64,000 nucleotides of DNA from an uncultured Prevotellaceae bacterium (GCA_947302275.1 CAMYUW010000007.1:1-64000); one strand, 5' to 3'. Positions 43,873 through 52,437 are shown, counted from the first letter of the stretch. Translations and numbers: made by a program. The notes: generated by a model not told the origin, from the sequence alone.

Positions 43873-44379
43873 ATGAAGCAGATATATACCAAGACAGGGG
43901 ACGAGGGCATGACCAGCCTGCGTGAAGGGGTGAGGGTCCCGAAGGACGACCTGCGCATCGAGACCAATGGGCAGATTGACCAGTTGAATGCCTATTTGGG
44001 AGTTGTGCGGTCGATGCTCGGTGAGACACAAGATTTTGCGTCTCTACAACTCATTCATGCCGTGCAGCGTGAGCTGATGACGGTCATGAGCCACATCGCT
44101 ACACCCGAAGGTAGTGCCAATCCGCGTGAACTCCATGCCGCTAAAATCACCGCCCAGTTGGAACAGGCTATCGATTCGGCCGATTATCAGGGTGGTTTCG
44201 TTGTGCCTGGAGGCGGGTCACAGTTGTCCGCACTTATCCACTTGGCACGCACACAGGCACGCACGGTGGAACGCCGCCTGTGGTCCCTGCATCGGGAACA
44301 TCCTGTCAACAGTGATGTGCTGGTGATGATGAACCGCCTGTCTGATTATCTGTTTGTCTTAGCCAACGAGAAAGAATGA
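43873..44379 (+). CDS. ATP:cob(I)alamin adenosyltransferase, PduO type
   Basis: 168 residues. Transfers the 5'-deoxyadenosyl group from ATP to cob(I)alamin or cobyrinate diamide. The N-terminal P-loop-like motif is YTKTGDEGMTSL (here MTSL where GDxGxTSL is usual). RIETNGQIDQLNAYLG follows and the catalytic helix is RTQARTVERRLWSL. The C-terminal NRLSDYLFVLA is diagnostic of the PduO family rather than CobA/BtuR. The end overlaps the start of cbiP by four bases. Confidence 0.9.
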   Translation: MKQIYTKTGDEGMTSLREGVRVPKDDLRIETNGQIDQLNAYLGVVRSMLGETQDFASLQLIHAVQRELMTVMSHIATPEGSANPRELHAAKITAQLEQAIDSADYQGGFVVPGGGSQLSALIHLARTQARTVERRLWSLHREHPVNSDVLVMMNRLSDYLFVLANEKE

Positions 44380-45860
44380 GCACCAACAAGCAATTGCATC
44401 CAGTGATGTTTGCCGGAACGGGCAGCGATGTGGGCAAGAGCATCGTTGCCGCTGCCTTTTGCCGCATCTTCAAGCAGGACGGCTACAGCCCAGCCCCGTT
44501 CAAGGCCCAGAATATGGCGTTGAACTCCTATGCAACGCCCGAAGGCTATGAAATCGGCCGTGCCCAGGCTGTTCAAGCCGAGGCAGCGGGGATTCCCTGC
44601 CACACCGACATGAATCCGTTGCTGCTCAAGCCCCAGTCCGACCACACCTCGCAGGTCATCCTGCACGGCAAACCCATCGGCAACAAGAATGCCTACGACT
44701 ACTGGCGCCGTGGCACCTCCGACATCGATTATCGCCGTGAGGTCTGCGCTGCCTTCGACCGTCTGGCATCCCGCTTCAACCCCATCGTGATGGAGGGTGC
44801 AGGCAGCATTTCGGAAATCAACCTTCGGGACACCGACCTGGTGAACCTGCCCATGGCCTGTCATGCCCATGCCGATGTGATTCTCGTGGGCGACATCGAC
44901 CGTGGCGGTGTGTTTGCCTCGGTTTATGGCAGCATCGCCTTGCAGACCCCCGAAGACCGCCGACTCATCAAGGGCATCATCATCAACAAGTTCCGTGGTG
45001 ATATGCGCCTGTTCGACGAGGGCCGCAAAATGCTGGAGGACATCTGCGGCGTTCCCGTGCTGGGCGTTATCCCTTATTACAAGGACATTTATATCGAGGA
45101 GGAGGACAGCGTGGCCCTGGCTCAAAAGTCGATGCAGGCCGAGCGCGGCAAGGTCAATGTGGCGGTTGTCATGCTGCGCCATCTGTCTAATTATACCGAC
45201 TTTGACGCGCTGGAGCGTGACCCGCGTGTTCACCTGTTCTACACCAACAATACCGAGGATATCAAGAAGGCCGACATCATCATCCTGCCAGGCACCAAGT
45301 CCACCCTGCATGACCTGTATGAACTCCGACGCAACGGCTGTGCCCAAGCCATTGTGAGGGCGCATCGCGAGGGTGCGGCAGTGCTGGGCATCTGCGGCGG
45401 TTACCAGATGATGGGCGTGGAGGTGCTGGATCCCGACCACGTCGAGGGCGACATTGAGCGTTTGCCTGGCCTCGGCTTGTTGCCCACCACCACAACGATG
45501 AACGGCGACAAGCAGACGCGCCAGGTCACCTGCCAGTATGGCAAGGGCTACGAGATACACCAGGGCGAAACCCACCCCGTAGGCCATGCCTCGGTCTCTC
45601 CCCTGCTCCACCTTGATGACGGACGCGCAGACGGTTATATCGTTGATGGCAAGTGCATGGGCACCTATGTCCACGGCATCCTTGACAACGCCCCCTTTGT
45701 GGACTTCCTGCTGGAATCGTTCAAGGACAAAATCACAGCGGGTAATCAGCCGTTTGACTACGCCGCTTTCAAGGAAGAGCAATACGACAAGCTGGCCGCC
45801 CACGTGCGCCAGTACGTCGATATGGAACAAATCTATAACATTCTGACCCACCATGATTGA
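44376..45860 (+). CDS. cbiP: Cobyric acid synthase
   Basis: 494 residues. Amidates the b, d, e and g side chains of adenosylcobyrinic acid a,c-diamide. N-terminal dethiobiotin-synthetase-like domain with MFAGTGSDVGKSIVAAAF and the CobQ hallmarks FKAQNMALNSYATPEG and GRAQAVQAEAAG; VLVGDIDRGGVFASVYG follows. The glutamine amidotransferase domain has LPGTKSTLHDL, the Cys of GICGGYQMMG and a terminal MGTYVHGILDN. It overlaps both neighbours by a few bases, so coupled translation is likely. Confidence 0.95.
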   Translation: MSTNKQLHPVMFAGTGSDVGKSIVAAAFCRIFKQDGYSPAPFKAQNMALNSYATPEGYEIGRAQAVQAEAAGIPCHTDMNPLLLKPQSDHTSQVILHGKPIGNKNAYDYWRRGTSDIDYRREVCAAFDRLASRFNPIVMEGAGSISEINLRDTDLVNLPMACHAHADVILVGDIDRGGVFASVYGSIALQTPEDRRLIKGIIINKFRGDMRLFDEGRKMLEDICGVPVLGVIPYYKDIYIEEEDSVALAQKSMQAERGKVNVAVVMLRHLSNYTDFDALERDPRVHLFYTNNTEDIKKADIIILPGTKSTLHDLYELRRNGCAQAIVRAHREGAAVLGICGGYQMMGVEVLDPDHVEGDIERLPGLGLLPTTTTMNGDKQTRQVTCQYGKGYEIHQGETHPVGHASVSPLLHLDDGRADGYIVDGKCMGTYVHGILDNAPFVDFLLESFKDKITAGNQPFDYAAFKEEQYDKLAAHVRQYVDMEQIYNILTHHD

Positions 45861-46842
45861 AGGACACGGCGACGACCTGTATCGCTACAAGAATATCAAG
45901 ATGAACTTCAGTTCCAACATCTACAACGGGACTGACTTGAGCGCGCTGGAAACCTACCTGAGTTCCCGCATGGCGGTCGTGCGTTCCTATCCCGAACCCT
46001 CGGCGGCATCGCTGGAACAGATGATTGCCCGCGAGTGTGGCATCAGCCCCGACGAGGTGCTGGTGACCAGCGGGGCGGTGGATGCCATCTACCTGATTGC
46101 CCAGGCCTATCGTCATGAGGGCACCTGCCACATCCTGCAACCCACGTTCAGGGAATATGAGGACGCTTGCCGCGTGTTTGGCTATCAGCAGAGCAATGAG
46201 GGCGCCCTGTGCTGGCTGTGCAACCCCAACAACCCCACGGGCGATGTGATGGCCGTTGAAGATGTGCTGGCACTTGCAGGGCTTCACCGCCTGCTCATCG
46301 TGGACCAGTCCTACGAGGACTATACAATGGCACCCCTGCTGCAACCTGCCGATGTGGTCGGTCAGGACAATATCATCCTGCTGCACTCGATGACCAAACG
46401 CTATGCAGTGCCCGGCCTGCGTTTGGGATATGTGACGGCATCATCGGCAATTATTCGTCGGCTGCGGGAGCAGTACCGCCCCTGGGCCATCAACGCCCTG
46501 TCGCTGGAGGCGGGCAAGTGGCTCGTACAACGGGGAGAAACCGCCATTCCCGACCTGCCGTCCTACTTGGCCGAGACTCAGCGGCTGCGCACGATGCTCA
46601 ACGGGATTGAAGGCATCGAGACCTTAGATACACAGACCAATTTCTTCCTGTGCACCATCGCCTCGGCCACGGCTGCCCAACTTAAAGAATACCTAGCGCG
46701 GGAGCATGGCATCCTCATCCGCGACGCCTCCAATTTCACGGGCCTCACGCCCCACCACTTCCGCATCGCCACCCAGTCGCCTGCCGAAAACGACACCCTC
46801 GCCACCGCTATAATGAACTACGAATTACACGAATTATACTAA
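45853..46842 (+). CDS. cobD: L-threonine-O-3-phosphate decarboxylase-like aminotransferase-fold enzyme
   Basis: 329-residue PLP enzyme of the histidinol-phosphate aminotransferase fold. In cobalamin clusters such genes encode CobD, which makes (R)-1-amino-2-propanol phosphate for the nucleotide-loop linker. MNFSSNIYNGTDLSALETYL and VRSYPEPSAASLEQMI show the N-terminal region. WLCNPNNPTGDVMAV holds the cofactor-binding Asn, VDQSYEDY the Asp/Tyr, and the Schiff-base Lys is in LLHSMTKRYAVPGLRLGY. Confusion with HisC is possible, but the position between cbiP and cbiB supports CobD. The last codons lie inside a dispersed repeat also found inverted at 48183-48221. Confidence 0.85.
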   Translation: MIEGHGDDLYRYKNIKMNFSSNIYNGTDLSALETYLSSRMAVVRSYPEPSAASLEQMIARECGISPDEVLVTSGAVDAIYLIAQAYRHEGTCHILQPTFREYEDACRVFGYQQSNEGALCWLCNPNNPTGDVMAVEDVLALAGLHRLLIVDQSYEDYTMAPLLQPADVVGQDNIILLHSMTKRYAVPGLRLGYVTASSAIIRRLREQYRPWAINALSLEAGKWLVQRGETAIPDLPSYLAETQRLRTMLNGIEGIETLDTQTNFFLCTIASATAAQLKEYLAREHGILIRDASNFTGLTPHHFRIATQSPAENDTLATAIMNYELHELY

Positions 46843-46852
46843 TGGCATCCGC
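46815..46852 (+). repeat. Left copy of an inverted repeat flanking cbiB
   Basis: ACTACGAATTACACGAATTA continuing through the cobD stop to GGCATCCGC. An imperfect inverted copy lies at 48183-48221, 1.3 kb away. A shorter direct copy of CTAATGGCATCCGC is at 46876-46889. Confidence 0.65.
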
Positions 46853-46878
46853 GCTCATATTTTTTTCAAATTTCACTA

Positions 46879-46953
46879 ATGGCATCCGCATTGATGCTTA
46901 TATTGCCATTATTGTTCGGTTGGCTGCTGGAGACACCTTGGCCACGACCATAA
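46879..46953 (+). pseudogene. Truncated duplicate of the cbiB 5' end
   Basis: A 24-codon frame containing LMLILPLLFGWLLE, which matches LLMILPLLFGWLLDF at the start of cbiB 190 bases downstream at both protein and DNA level, then diverges and stops. Read as a remnant of a partial duplication of the cbiB start. It separates cobD from the intact gene. Confidence 0.65.
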
Positions 46954-47065
46954 AACAATTTCAACTGACATGATTAAACAACAAGAAATACAACAAATAC
47001 AAGTATAGGAGTTTTCTTTGACAGATTGTTTTTTTTGTACTTATTGTTTTCATTTTTTAATTCAG

Positions 47066-48001
47066 ATGGAAGAGACGTTGTTGATGATATTGCCATTGTT
47101 GTTTGGTTGGTTGCTGGATTTTGTGTTTGGTGACCCGTCACGGTTGCCGCATCCCGTCGTGTGGTTCGGCAAGATGATTTCGTGGGGCGAGCACCGCCTC
47201 AACCATGGGGCACAGCGCATGGCCAAGGGGGCCGTGATGGCGCTGGCCCTGATCCTGATGGTCTTTTTTGTCATGTGGGGACTCAAACGGCTGCTGCCCA
47301 ACATGGTGTTGTGGCTCATTCTAGACACCATCATCATTTTCTACTGCTTGGCGGGAACTACGCTCATCCGCGAGGTGCGGGAGGTCTTTTTGGCGTTGGA
47401 CCGCTCGCTGGAGGAGGGACGCCAGCAGGTCGCCCGCATCGTGGGACGTGACACCTCGCAACTGTCGGCCCAGGAAGTCCGCACCGCAGCCCTAGAGACC
47501 CTTGCCGAGAACCTGAGCGACGGCGTGATAGCCCCGCTGTTCTGGTTCGCCTTGCTGGGCACTCCCGGCATGTTGGCCTACAAGATGGTCAATACCCTCG
47601 ACTCGATGATTGGTTACCGCACCGAGCGTTACAAGGACTTCGGCTGCTGGGCCGCCCGCATCGACGACGTGGCCAATTATATTCCTGCCCGACTGACCGC
47701 CCTGCTCATGGTCTTCGCCTCAGGCAAGCTGACACTGCTGCAATTCGTGTGGAAAAACGGCCGTCGCCACGCCAGCCCCAACAGCGGCTACCCCGAAGCA
47801 GCCCTCGCAGGCATCCTCAACTGCCGCTTCGGCGGTCCCCACTACTACTTCGGCGAACTCTTCGACAAGCCCTACATCGGCGAGAACGACCGAGAGTTGA
47901 CCACCCAGGACATGCACACCGCCGTCCACATCAACCGAGTGGCAGAACTCCTCATGCTAGCCCTCACACTCCTAGCCACCAGCCTGCTCAACCTCACCTA
48001 A
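47066..48001 (+). CDS. cbiB: Adenosylcobinamide-phosphate synthase
   Basis: 311 residues, inner-membrane enzyme that attaches aminopropanol phosphate to adenosylcobyric acid. Start at ATG 47066 (MEETLLMILPLL); a TTG further upstream would add 16 residues with no family match. Family marks: FVFGDPSRLPHPVVWFGK at the N-terminus, LRxR-like RIVGRDTSQLSAQEVRTAAL, ENLSDGVIAPLFWFALLG and GYRTERYKDFGCWAARIDD in the centre, PNSGYPEAALAGIL near the end. Four to five membrane helices. The 5' gap holds a broken duplicate of its own start. Confidence 0.93.
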   Translation: MEETLLMILPLLFGWLLDFVFGDPSRLPHPVVWFGKMISWGEHRLNHGAQRMAKGAVMALALILMVFFVMWGLKRLLPNMVLWLILDTIIIFYCLAGTTLIREVREVFLALDRSLEEGRQQVARIVGRDTSQLSAQEVRTAALETLAENLSDGVIAPLFWFALLGTPGMLAYKMVNTLDSMIGYRTERYKDFGCWAARIDDVANYIPARLTALLMVFASGKLTLLQFVWKNGRRHASPNSGYPEAALAGILNCRFGGPHYYFGELFDKPYIGENDRELTTQDMHTAVHINRVAELLMLALTLLATSLLNLT

Positions 48002-48182
48002 CCGCATCCTTTTTCAAACAAAACAAAGCAACTACTAAAAGAAAAAAAGAAAACAACAAATACAAGAAATACAATATAATTTTTTGACAATCAATAAATT
48101 GCACTTATTATTTTCCTTTATATTTCTTAGCGACTTTGCGTCTTAGCGTGAGTTACGTTTCGTCAATTCGTAAAAATTGAAT

Positions 48183-48221
48183 GCGGATGCCAAATTAGTA
48201 TAATTCGCGCAATTCGTAGTT
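48183..48221 (-). repeat. Right copy of the inverted repeat flanking cbiB
   Basis: On the minus strand reads AACTACGAATTGCGCGAATT and on to TTGGCATCCGC, matching 46815-46852 with a few substitutions and a two-base insertion. Confidence 0.65.
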
Positions 48222-48271
48222 AGTTGAGAGGTAAAATAATTTGTCCGGTTTGTCCGCCTAAATTAGAAAAC

Positions 48272-48303
48272 AAGAAATACAAAAAATACAACTTGTATTT
48301 CTT
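48272..48303. terminator. Hairpin downstream of the DpnII operon
   Basis: 11-base perfect arms AAGAAATACAA / TTGTATTTCTT with a 10-base loop, about 100 bases past the dpnA stop codon. On the minus strand it is followed by GTTTTCT. Possible terminator of the restriction operon, or just one of the local repeats. Confidence 0.4.
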
Positions 48304-48400
48304 TTCCTTGTTACGCCTCTCAGCACCACCAGCCATCGCCAAATAACGTCAAAAACTTCTCCCTTGTGAACTCACCTATAACTTCCTCAAAGGTTTTATA

Positions 48401-49276
48401 TCAGAAAGGCAAGTCATAAGTCATGCCATTCTCACAAACCACTGCAGTTGGCTCCACTTCCTCGCTCAGTTTGATGTCTTTTATTTTATTTCTATATGTG
48501 AGACGGAGGCGATAATCTTCTAATTCCAGCCTCCGACTTTTGCTCAATTCAACGTATTCCAGTTCTCGCTCAATTCCCAAGTAACGCCGATCAATCAGAT
48601 TGGCAGCAATACCAGTTGTAGATGAGCCGGCAAATGGGTCAAGAACCCATGCCCCAGGATTGGTGGATGCTAAAATAATGCGAGTCATAATTGCAAGAGG
48701 CTTCTGTGTTGGGTGTTTGCCGCACGACTTTTCCCATGGCGCAATAGCAGGCAGACGCCAAACATCAGTCATCTGTTTACCCCCATTCAAGTGCTTCATC
48801 ATTTCATAGTTATATTGATGGGGGCGCTTTGGCCATTTGCGTGCCCAGATTATGAATTCAGTGCTATATGTGAAATAACGGCAAGATATATTGGGCGGAG
48901 GGTTAGTCTTTGCCCAAGTAATAACATTAAGAATCTTAAAGCCTAAATCTGTCAAACTATTGGCGACGGCAAAGATATTGTGATAAGTTCCACTAATCCA
49001 AATTGTCCCATTATCTTTCAACTTCTCGCGACACAGGGCAATCCAGTCATGATTAAAAGTCCTGATATGCTCAGCTGTTCCACCCTTGTCCCAATCTCCT
49101 TTGTTAACGCTTACTATTTTGCCAGCCTGATAACTGATCCCATCATTAGAGAGGAAATAAGGCGGGTCGGCAAATATCATGTCAAACTTGAAATCAAACT
49201 GCGGTAACAGCTCAAAACAATCGCCATGCAACAACGTGAAAGCACGGTCAGCTGATTTATAGAATGGCACTACCAT
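48401..49276 (-). CDS. dpnA: DpnA-like adenine DNA methyltransferase (beta class)
   Basis: 291-residue SAM-dependent N6-adenine methyltransferase. Motif order is beta class: catalytic DPPY at residues 37-40 (FADPPYFLSND) first, target-recognition region in the middle (KTNPPPNISCRYFTYSTEF), and the SAM-binding DPFAGSSTTGIAANLIDRRY late. In DpnII systems the second methylase DpnA methylates GATC, including single-stranded DNA. It is the last gene of the operon, three bases after the DpnII-like endonuclease. GATC specificity is inferred from the neighbours. Confidence 0.88.
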   Translation of the reverse strand: MVVPFYKSADRAFTLLHGDCFELLPQFDFKFDMIFADPPYFLSNDGISYQAGKIVSVNKGDWDKGGTAEHIRTFNHDWIALCREKLKDNGTIWISGTYHNIFAVANSLTDLGFKILNVITWAKTNPPPNISCRYFTYSTEFIIWARKWPKRPHQYNYEMMKHLNGGKQMTDVWRLPAIAPWEKSCGKHPTQKPLAIMTRIILASTNPGAWVLDPFAGSSTTGIAANLIDRRYLGIERELEYVELSKSRRLELEDYRLRLTYRNKIKDIKLSEEVEPTAVVCENGMTYDLPF

Positions 49277-49279
49277 CTC

Positions 49280-50101
49280 TTATCTTTTCAGCAATTCTAT
49301 AAAATCCTTTATTGTTGTTAGATTATAGACACTGGGAATTTCTCTATACGCTTCTTCCAGTTTGTTGCGGGCGGAACGCCAACCAATACCGTCCGTAATC
49401 CATACGAATTCAAAACCTTGAACCGAGTTTACCCTAGGTGCCAATTCTGAGTAGGAACGAGCAACTTCATTGAGTTTAGAACCTCCTCCACTATAGAAGT
49501 TAACTTCAATGAGATACTTCTTGTCGCTAGTCTCGATATAGAAATCAAAACGTTTCTCATCTGTGCCAAGAACTGATAACTCAGGAAATTCCGAAGAATA
49601 AACTTCTTGTCTGAAAGAAACATGATATTCTTTAAAAATGTTTGCCACGGTACTCTCCATAATGTGCCCACTACGGTTTTTGCGTGCATTAGTGTCAAGT
49701 CCCGTTTCAATACCGAAAACATAGTCAACAAGATTCTTGATGCGGCGAGAATTGAACACTTCCGATAAACCAGTTTCTACCAGGAACTCAGTGACTTTCT
49801 GAGGAGATGTGAAATAGCTTTTCAACATAACCACGTTGCCCTGACTGTCAACAACAGGTTTATTGCCCTCTTCTCTAACTGCTATCAAGATGCCCATGAC
49901 CTCAAACGATTTTGAGTCACGTTCCCACAATTCAGCAACCGCCGTGCTCAAATCCTCCTTTCCAATTAGATAATTCAGCGCATTAAGGCTAATCTCAACT
50001 TGTGATACATTTGCTGAAATCTTGTCAAAATCACAAAAGAAATCCAACGTTTGGTTGGTCTTTTGGAGTTGAGACATAAACAGGTTAAAATCCTTATTCA
50101 T
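49280..50101 (-). CDS. dpnB: DpnII-type restriction endonuclease (GATC)
   Basis: 273 residues, about the usual length for DpnII/MboI-type enzymes that cut unmethylated GATC. Recognisable features: NLVDYVFGIETGLDTNARKN, SGHIMESTVANIFKEY and the nuclease core KRFDFYIETSDKKYLIEVNF with YSGGGSKLNEVARSY, a PD-(D/E)XK variant where the Lys position is Asn, as expected for this family. The C-terminal FVWITDGIGWRSARNKLEEA is also characteristic. Flanked by a NucS-like nuclease gene (6 bases upstream) and dpnA (3 bases downstream). Confidence 0.9.
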   Translation of the reverse strand: MNKDFNLFMSQLQKTNQTLDFFCDFDKISANVSQVEISLNALNYLIGKEDLSTAVAELWERDSKSFEVMGILIAVREEGNKPVVDSQGNVVMLKSYFTSPQKVTEFLVETGLSEVFNSRRIKNLVDYVFGIETGLDTNARKNRSGHIMESTVANIFKEYHVSFRQEVYSSEFPELSVLGTDEKRFDFYIETSDKKYLIEVNFYSGGGSKLNEVARSYSELAPRVNSVQGFEFVWITDGIGWRSARNKLEEAYREIPSVYNLTTIKDFIELLKR

Positions 50102-50107
50102 AATAAA

Positions 50108-51259
50108 TTATCCTATTAGCTTTGTAAACATTCTACTCTCAATTGAGAACATTTCTATTTTATGTTCATACTTCAGGTCTACACTTTTTCTGTGAATTCT
50201 TCCAATTTTGGGAGCAATTATGTAAACAGAAACATTCTCAAATTCTTCCTTCGTTGTAATGGCCTCAAGCCATCTTAAGTAGCGAGATACTTGATTGTAT
50301 GCCGCTTTTGTTGCTTTATCCTTTTTTAGTTCAATTAAGACATTTGGGATCGTGCCATTTTTAATGGGCTTATTTATGCTATAAAGACAAATATCAGCCC
50401 TGTCCATTTCTGATGGCTTAAATGGTGAAATTGGTACTTGCCTACACAAAACATAATCTTCATTCAGAAAAGCTGAGAAAGGTTCTAAAGAGGAGAGAAT
50501 CGTGAACTCTAATTGTGCTTCATTTACCAAATCCTCATCCAAAGAAACGAGACCGCTATTAAATACAGTTTCATTTCCGGTTTTGTCTATTTCCCCAAAA
50601 CCTTCAAAATCAATTTTGCTAGTAGTGTTAGCTATTAGCTCATTCAGAGTTTTTACTTCACCTGGTGTCAATGTGCAAAATCCCATTCCTTGCATACTAT
50701 TTGATGGAAGAGGATATGGATAGTGACCTAATTCAAAGTACAGTTCATCTGAAGTAATGCACTTTCCTGTGTTTTTATTCTGAACGAATTGAAACATAAA
50801 AGGTTGAGCCTTATTTCCTCCATCTTTTTTTATTTTAAAAATTCCAGGTTCACTTGTTGCAAAATATCTTTTTCTAATTGACTCATCCCAAAACAAGTTC
50901 GCGTCTGCTTTTCTCCCTAATGGACTTGTATGGCCATTTAGAAAGAAGGAACCAATATCTTTATTGCCATAGATTTTTCCACCATAAACGATTTTTCGTT
51001 TAAGAAAGAAGAACACATCAGAACCCTCGCGACTACATGCGTAGTCAGCAAGAATAGCATAATAACGACTATGCGAACTGGGTTTAATTGTCATTACTGG
51101 TTTCATCAAAAAACCATAAAGGCCTTTGTCAAGATATAACTTCAATGAGTCCTCATCATATAAGGCAATGAATAGCCCACCACTTATGCTAGAACTATGA
51201 GCTTTCATTTCTGTGCTATCTTGTGTCCTCTTTTCAATATCAAATTCTATTGTTCTCAT
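50108..51259 (-). CDS. Unassigned PD-(D/E)XK nuclease, NucS/DUF91-like C-terminus
   Basis: 383 residues, not part of standard DpnII operons. Residues 1-245 have no family I recognise (strand-rich; FFFLKRKIVYGGKIYGNKDI). Residues about 247-375 look like the NucS/EndoMS (DUF91) nuclease domain: helix NEAQLEFTILSS, then RADICLY (Asp289), VLIELKKDKAT (Glu310, Lys312), YNQVSRYLRWL (Gln323) and YIIAPKIG. These are the D-ExK-Q elements of that fold. Tightly packed between dpnM (14 bases) and dpnII (6 bases). Possible roles: a second restriction activity, a mismatch or branched-DNA nuclease, or a nicking partner of DpnII. Function inferred only. Confidence 0.7.
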   Translation of the reverse strand: MRTIEFDIEKRTQDSTEMKAHSSSISGGLFIALYDEDSLKLYLDKGLYGFLMKPVMTIKPSSHSRYYAILADYACSREGSDVFFFLKRKIVYGGKIYGNKDIGSFFLNGHTSPLGRKADANLFWDESIRKRYFATSEPGIFKIKKDGGNKAQPFMFQFVQNKNTGKCITSDELYFELGHYPYPLPSNSMQGMGFCTLTPGEVKTLNELIANTTSKIDFEGFGEIDKTGNETVFNSGLVSLDEDLVNEAQLEFTILSSLEPFSAFLNEDYVLCRQVPISPFKPSEMDRADICLYSINKPIKNGTIPNVLIELKKDKATKAAYNQVSRYLRWLEAITTKEEFENVSVYIIAPKIGRIHRKSVDLKYEHKIEMFSIESRMFTKLIG

Positions 51260-51273
51260 ATTGAAAAACAGGA

Positions 51274-52173
51274 TTAAAAGTTTTTAATAAGTAATTCGGT
51301 TAGTTTTCCTCGTTTGCTGGGATTAGCATTAATGGCACGAGAGGCCTGCACTCTATTGATGTTGAAATCACGATAGAGGTTTTCAAAGAAAGTATCCTCG
51401 GGGTTTCTTGCCGAGCAGTCTGAATTGCTGAGCATCCATTTTATATTAGGCTGTTGATTGAGTATTGCACAGAAATCACGCAGCCTTTTTTGCTCGTCAT
51501 CGTTAAAATCCTCTTTTGAATAGGAATTGAAACTAGATGTGGCATCAAGCGGGCGATAGGGAGGGTCAAAATAAAAGAAATTGAGTCCATCGCCTATGTG
51601 CTTCAACGTTTGTTCATAGTCTCCATTTAGTATTACTACATCAACTTGATTCAGCAATATGCTATCAGCTTTTAAAACTTCTGCTTTGCAAATCGTGGGA
51701 CGCAAGTAACGACCAAAGGGTACATTGAATTTCCCTTTGGCATTCACCCGGTAAAGGCCATTAAAACATGTGCGGTTGAGAAAAATCAGGTATTTAGTAC
51801 GGTCGATGTCGTCAAGTTTGTCCTCATTGAATATTGTTCGCGCTGTGAGAAAAAACTCTTTCTTTGCCTCATCTCCATTCAACGCATTATAGCGTTTCTC
51901 AAGTTCGGCAAGCCGTTCAATCAGTTCATTGGATGAATCTTTAATGACACGATAGGCGGTTATCAGGTAGGTGTTGATATCATTGATAACAGCACGTTTA
52001 ATATTAGGAAATCGCTGTAGCATGTAGAAGAGCATAGCCCCTCCACCCACAAATGGTTCGATATATGTGAATTCCTGTTCTTTAAGGTCATCGGGCAGAT
52101 GTTGCTCTAGCTGTGATAATAATTGCCCTTTGCCTCCGGCCCATTTTAAAAACGGCTTTGCATCTGTACTCAT
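51274..52173 (-). CDS. dpnM: DpnM-like Dam methyltransferase (alpha class, GATC)
   Basis: 299-residue N6-adenine methyltransferase of the Dam family. Motif I is FLKWAGGKGQLLSQL (residues 8-22), FVGGGAMLFYML follows at 41, NRTCFNGLYRVNAKGKFNVP is the Dam core, and the catalytic DPPY is at 203-206 (FFYFDPPYRPLD). With the DpnII endonuclease and DpnA it gives a complete GATC system, protecting double-stranded host DNA. First gene of the operon; a 27-base hairpin ends five bases before its start codon and a long structured leader precedes that. Confidence 0.92.
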   Translation of the reverse strand: MSTDAKPFLKWAGGKGQLLSQLEQHLPDDLKEQEFTYIEPFVGGGAMLFYMLQRFPNIKRAVINDINTYLITAYRVIKDSSNELIERLAELEKRYNALNGDEAKKEFFLTARTIFNEDKLDDIDRTKYLIFLNRTCFNGLYRVNAKGKFNVPFGRYLRPTICKAEVLKADSILLNQVDVVILNGDYEQTLKHIGDGLNFFYFDPPYRPLDATSSFNSYSKEDFNDDEQKRLRDFCAILNQQPNIKWMLSNSDCSARNPEDTFFENLYRDFNINRVQASRAINANPSKRGKLTELLIKNF

Positions 52174-52177
52174 CGTA

Positions 52178-52204
52178 TTTTGTCCTCATTTGCCGTGGAC
52201 AAAA
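52178..52204 (-). promoter_or_regulatory. Hairpin at the dpnM translation start
   Basis: Perfect 8-base arms TTTTGTCC / GGACAAAA with an 11-base loop, four bases from the dpnM start codon on the minus strand. It would cover the ribosome-loading region and could limit dpnM translation or bind a protein. Confidence 0.55.
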
Positions 52205-52234
52205 AGAAAGCGCACCGCCTTCGCATTTCATCCC

Positions 52235-52437
52235 TTAACGAAGGCTGTCCACCACAGATGCCCGTACAGAGAGATGAAAGGAAGGGGTACGCCTATACTG
52301 GATAGGCGTATCCGCATTCCCTGAGACTCTCTGTAACTCTTTTAGTTTGGTGGACTATTTTCGTTAAAAGTCTCTTCGAATTTAGATACTGCTATCTAAT
52401 TTCCCACGATGTCTTTTGCGTCTAGATGAGTACCTTA
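52235..52437 (-). ncRNA. Long structured leader or small RNA upstream of dpnM
   Basis: A nested set of perfect arms around one centre: 52235-52242/52360-52367 (TTAACGAA), 52247-52254/52348-52355 (GTCCACCA), 52266-52273/52327-52334 (ACAGAGAG), 52288-52296/52302-52310 (TACGCCTAT, loop ACTGG). Together they make one extended rod of about 133 bases with internal bulges; a side hairpin TTAGATA/TATCTAA is at 52382-52399. A minus-strand -7 box (52445-52453) would start RNA near 52437. The bulged-rod shape resembles 6S RNA, but it could equally be an untranslated leader or a protein-binding DNA site. Confidence 0.5.

Larger units (their letters stand above)
48002..48400. other. Repeat-rich gap between cbiB and the DpnII locus
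   Basis: No gene. Contains A-rich ACAAATACAAGAAATACAA-type runs (48053-48073, similar to 46980-47004), a CTTAGCGACTTTGCG stretch at 48127-48141, the inverted copy of the cobD-end repeat (48183-48221), and a hairpin with arms AAGAAATACAA / TTGTATTTCTT (48272-48282 and 48293-48303). This looks like a boundary built up from short dispersed repeats. Confidence 0.6.

Noticed and set aside
44346..45854. 502-codon minus-strand open frame opposite cbiP
   Set aside because: Covers exactly the cbiP gene in the complementary strand; His/Val/Asp-rich translation with no motifs, a codon-bias shadow.
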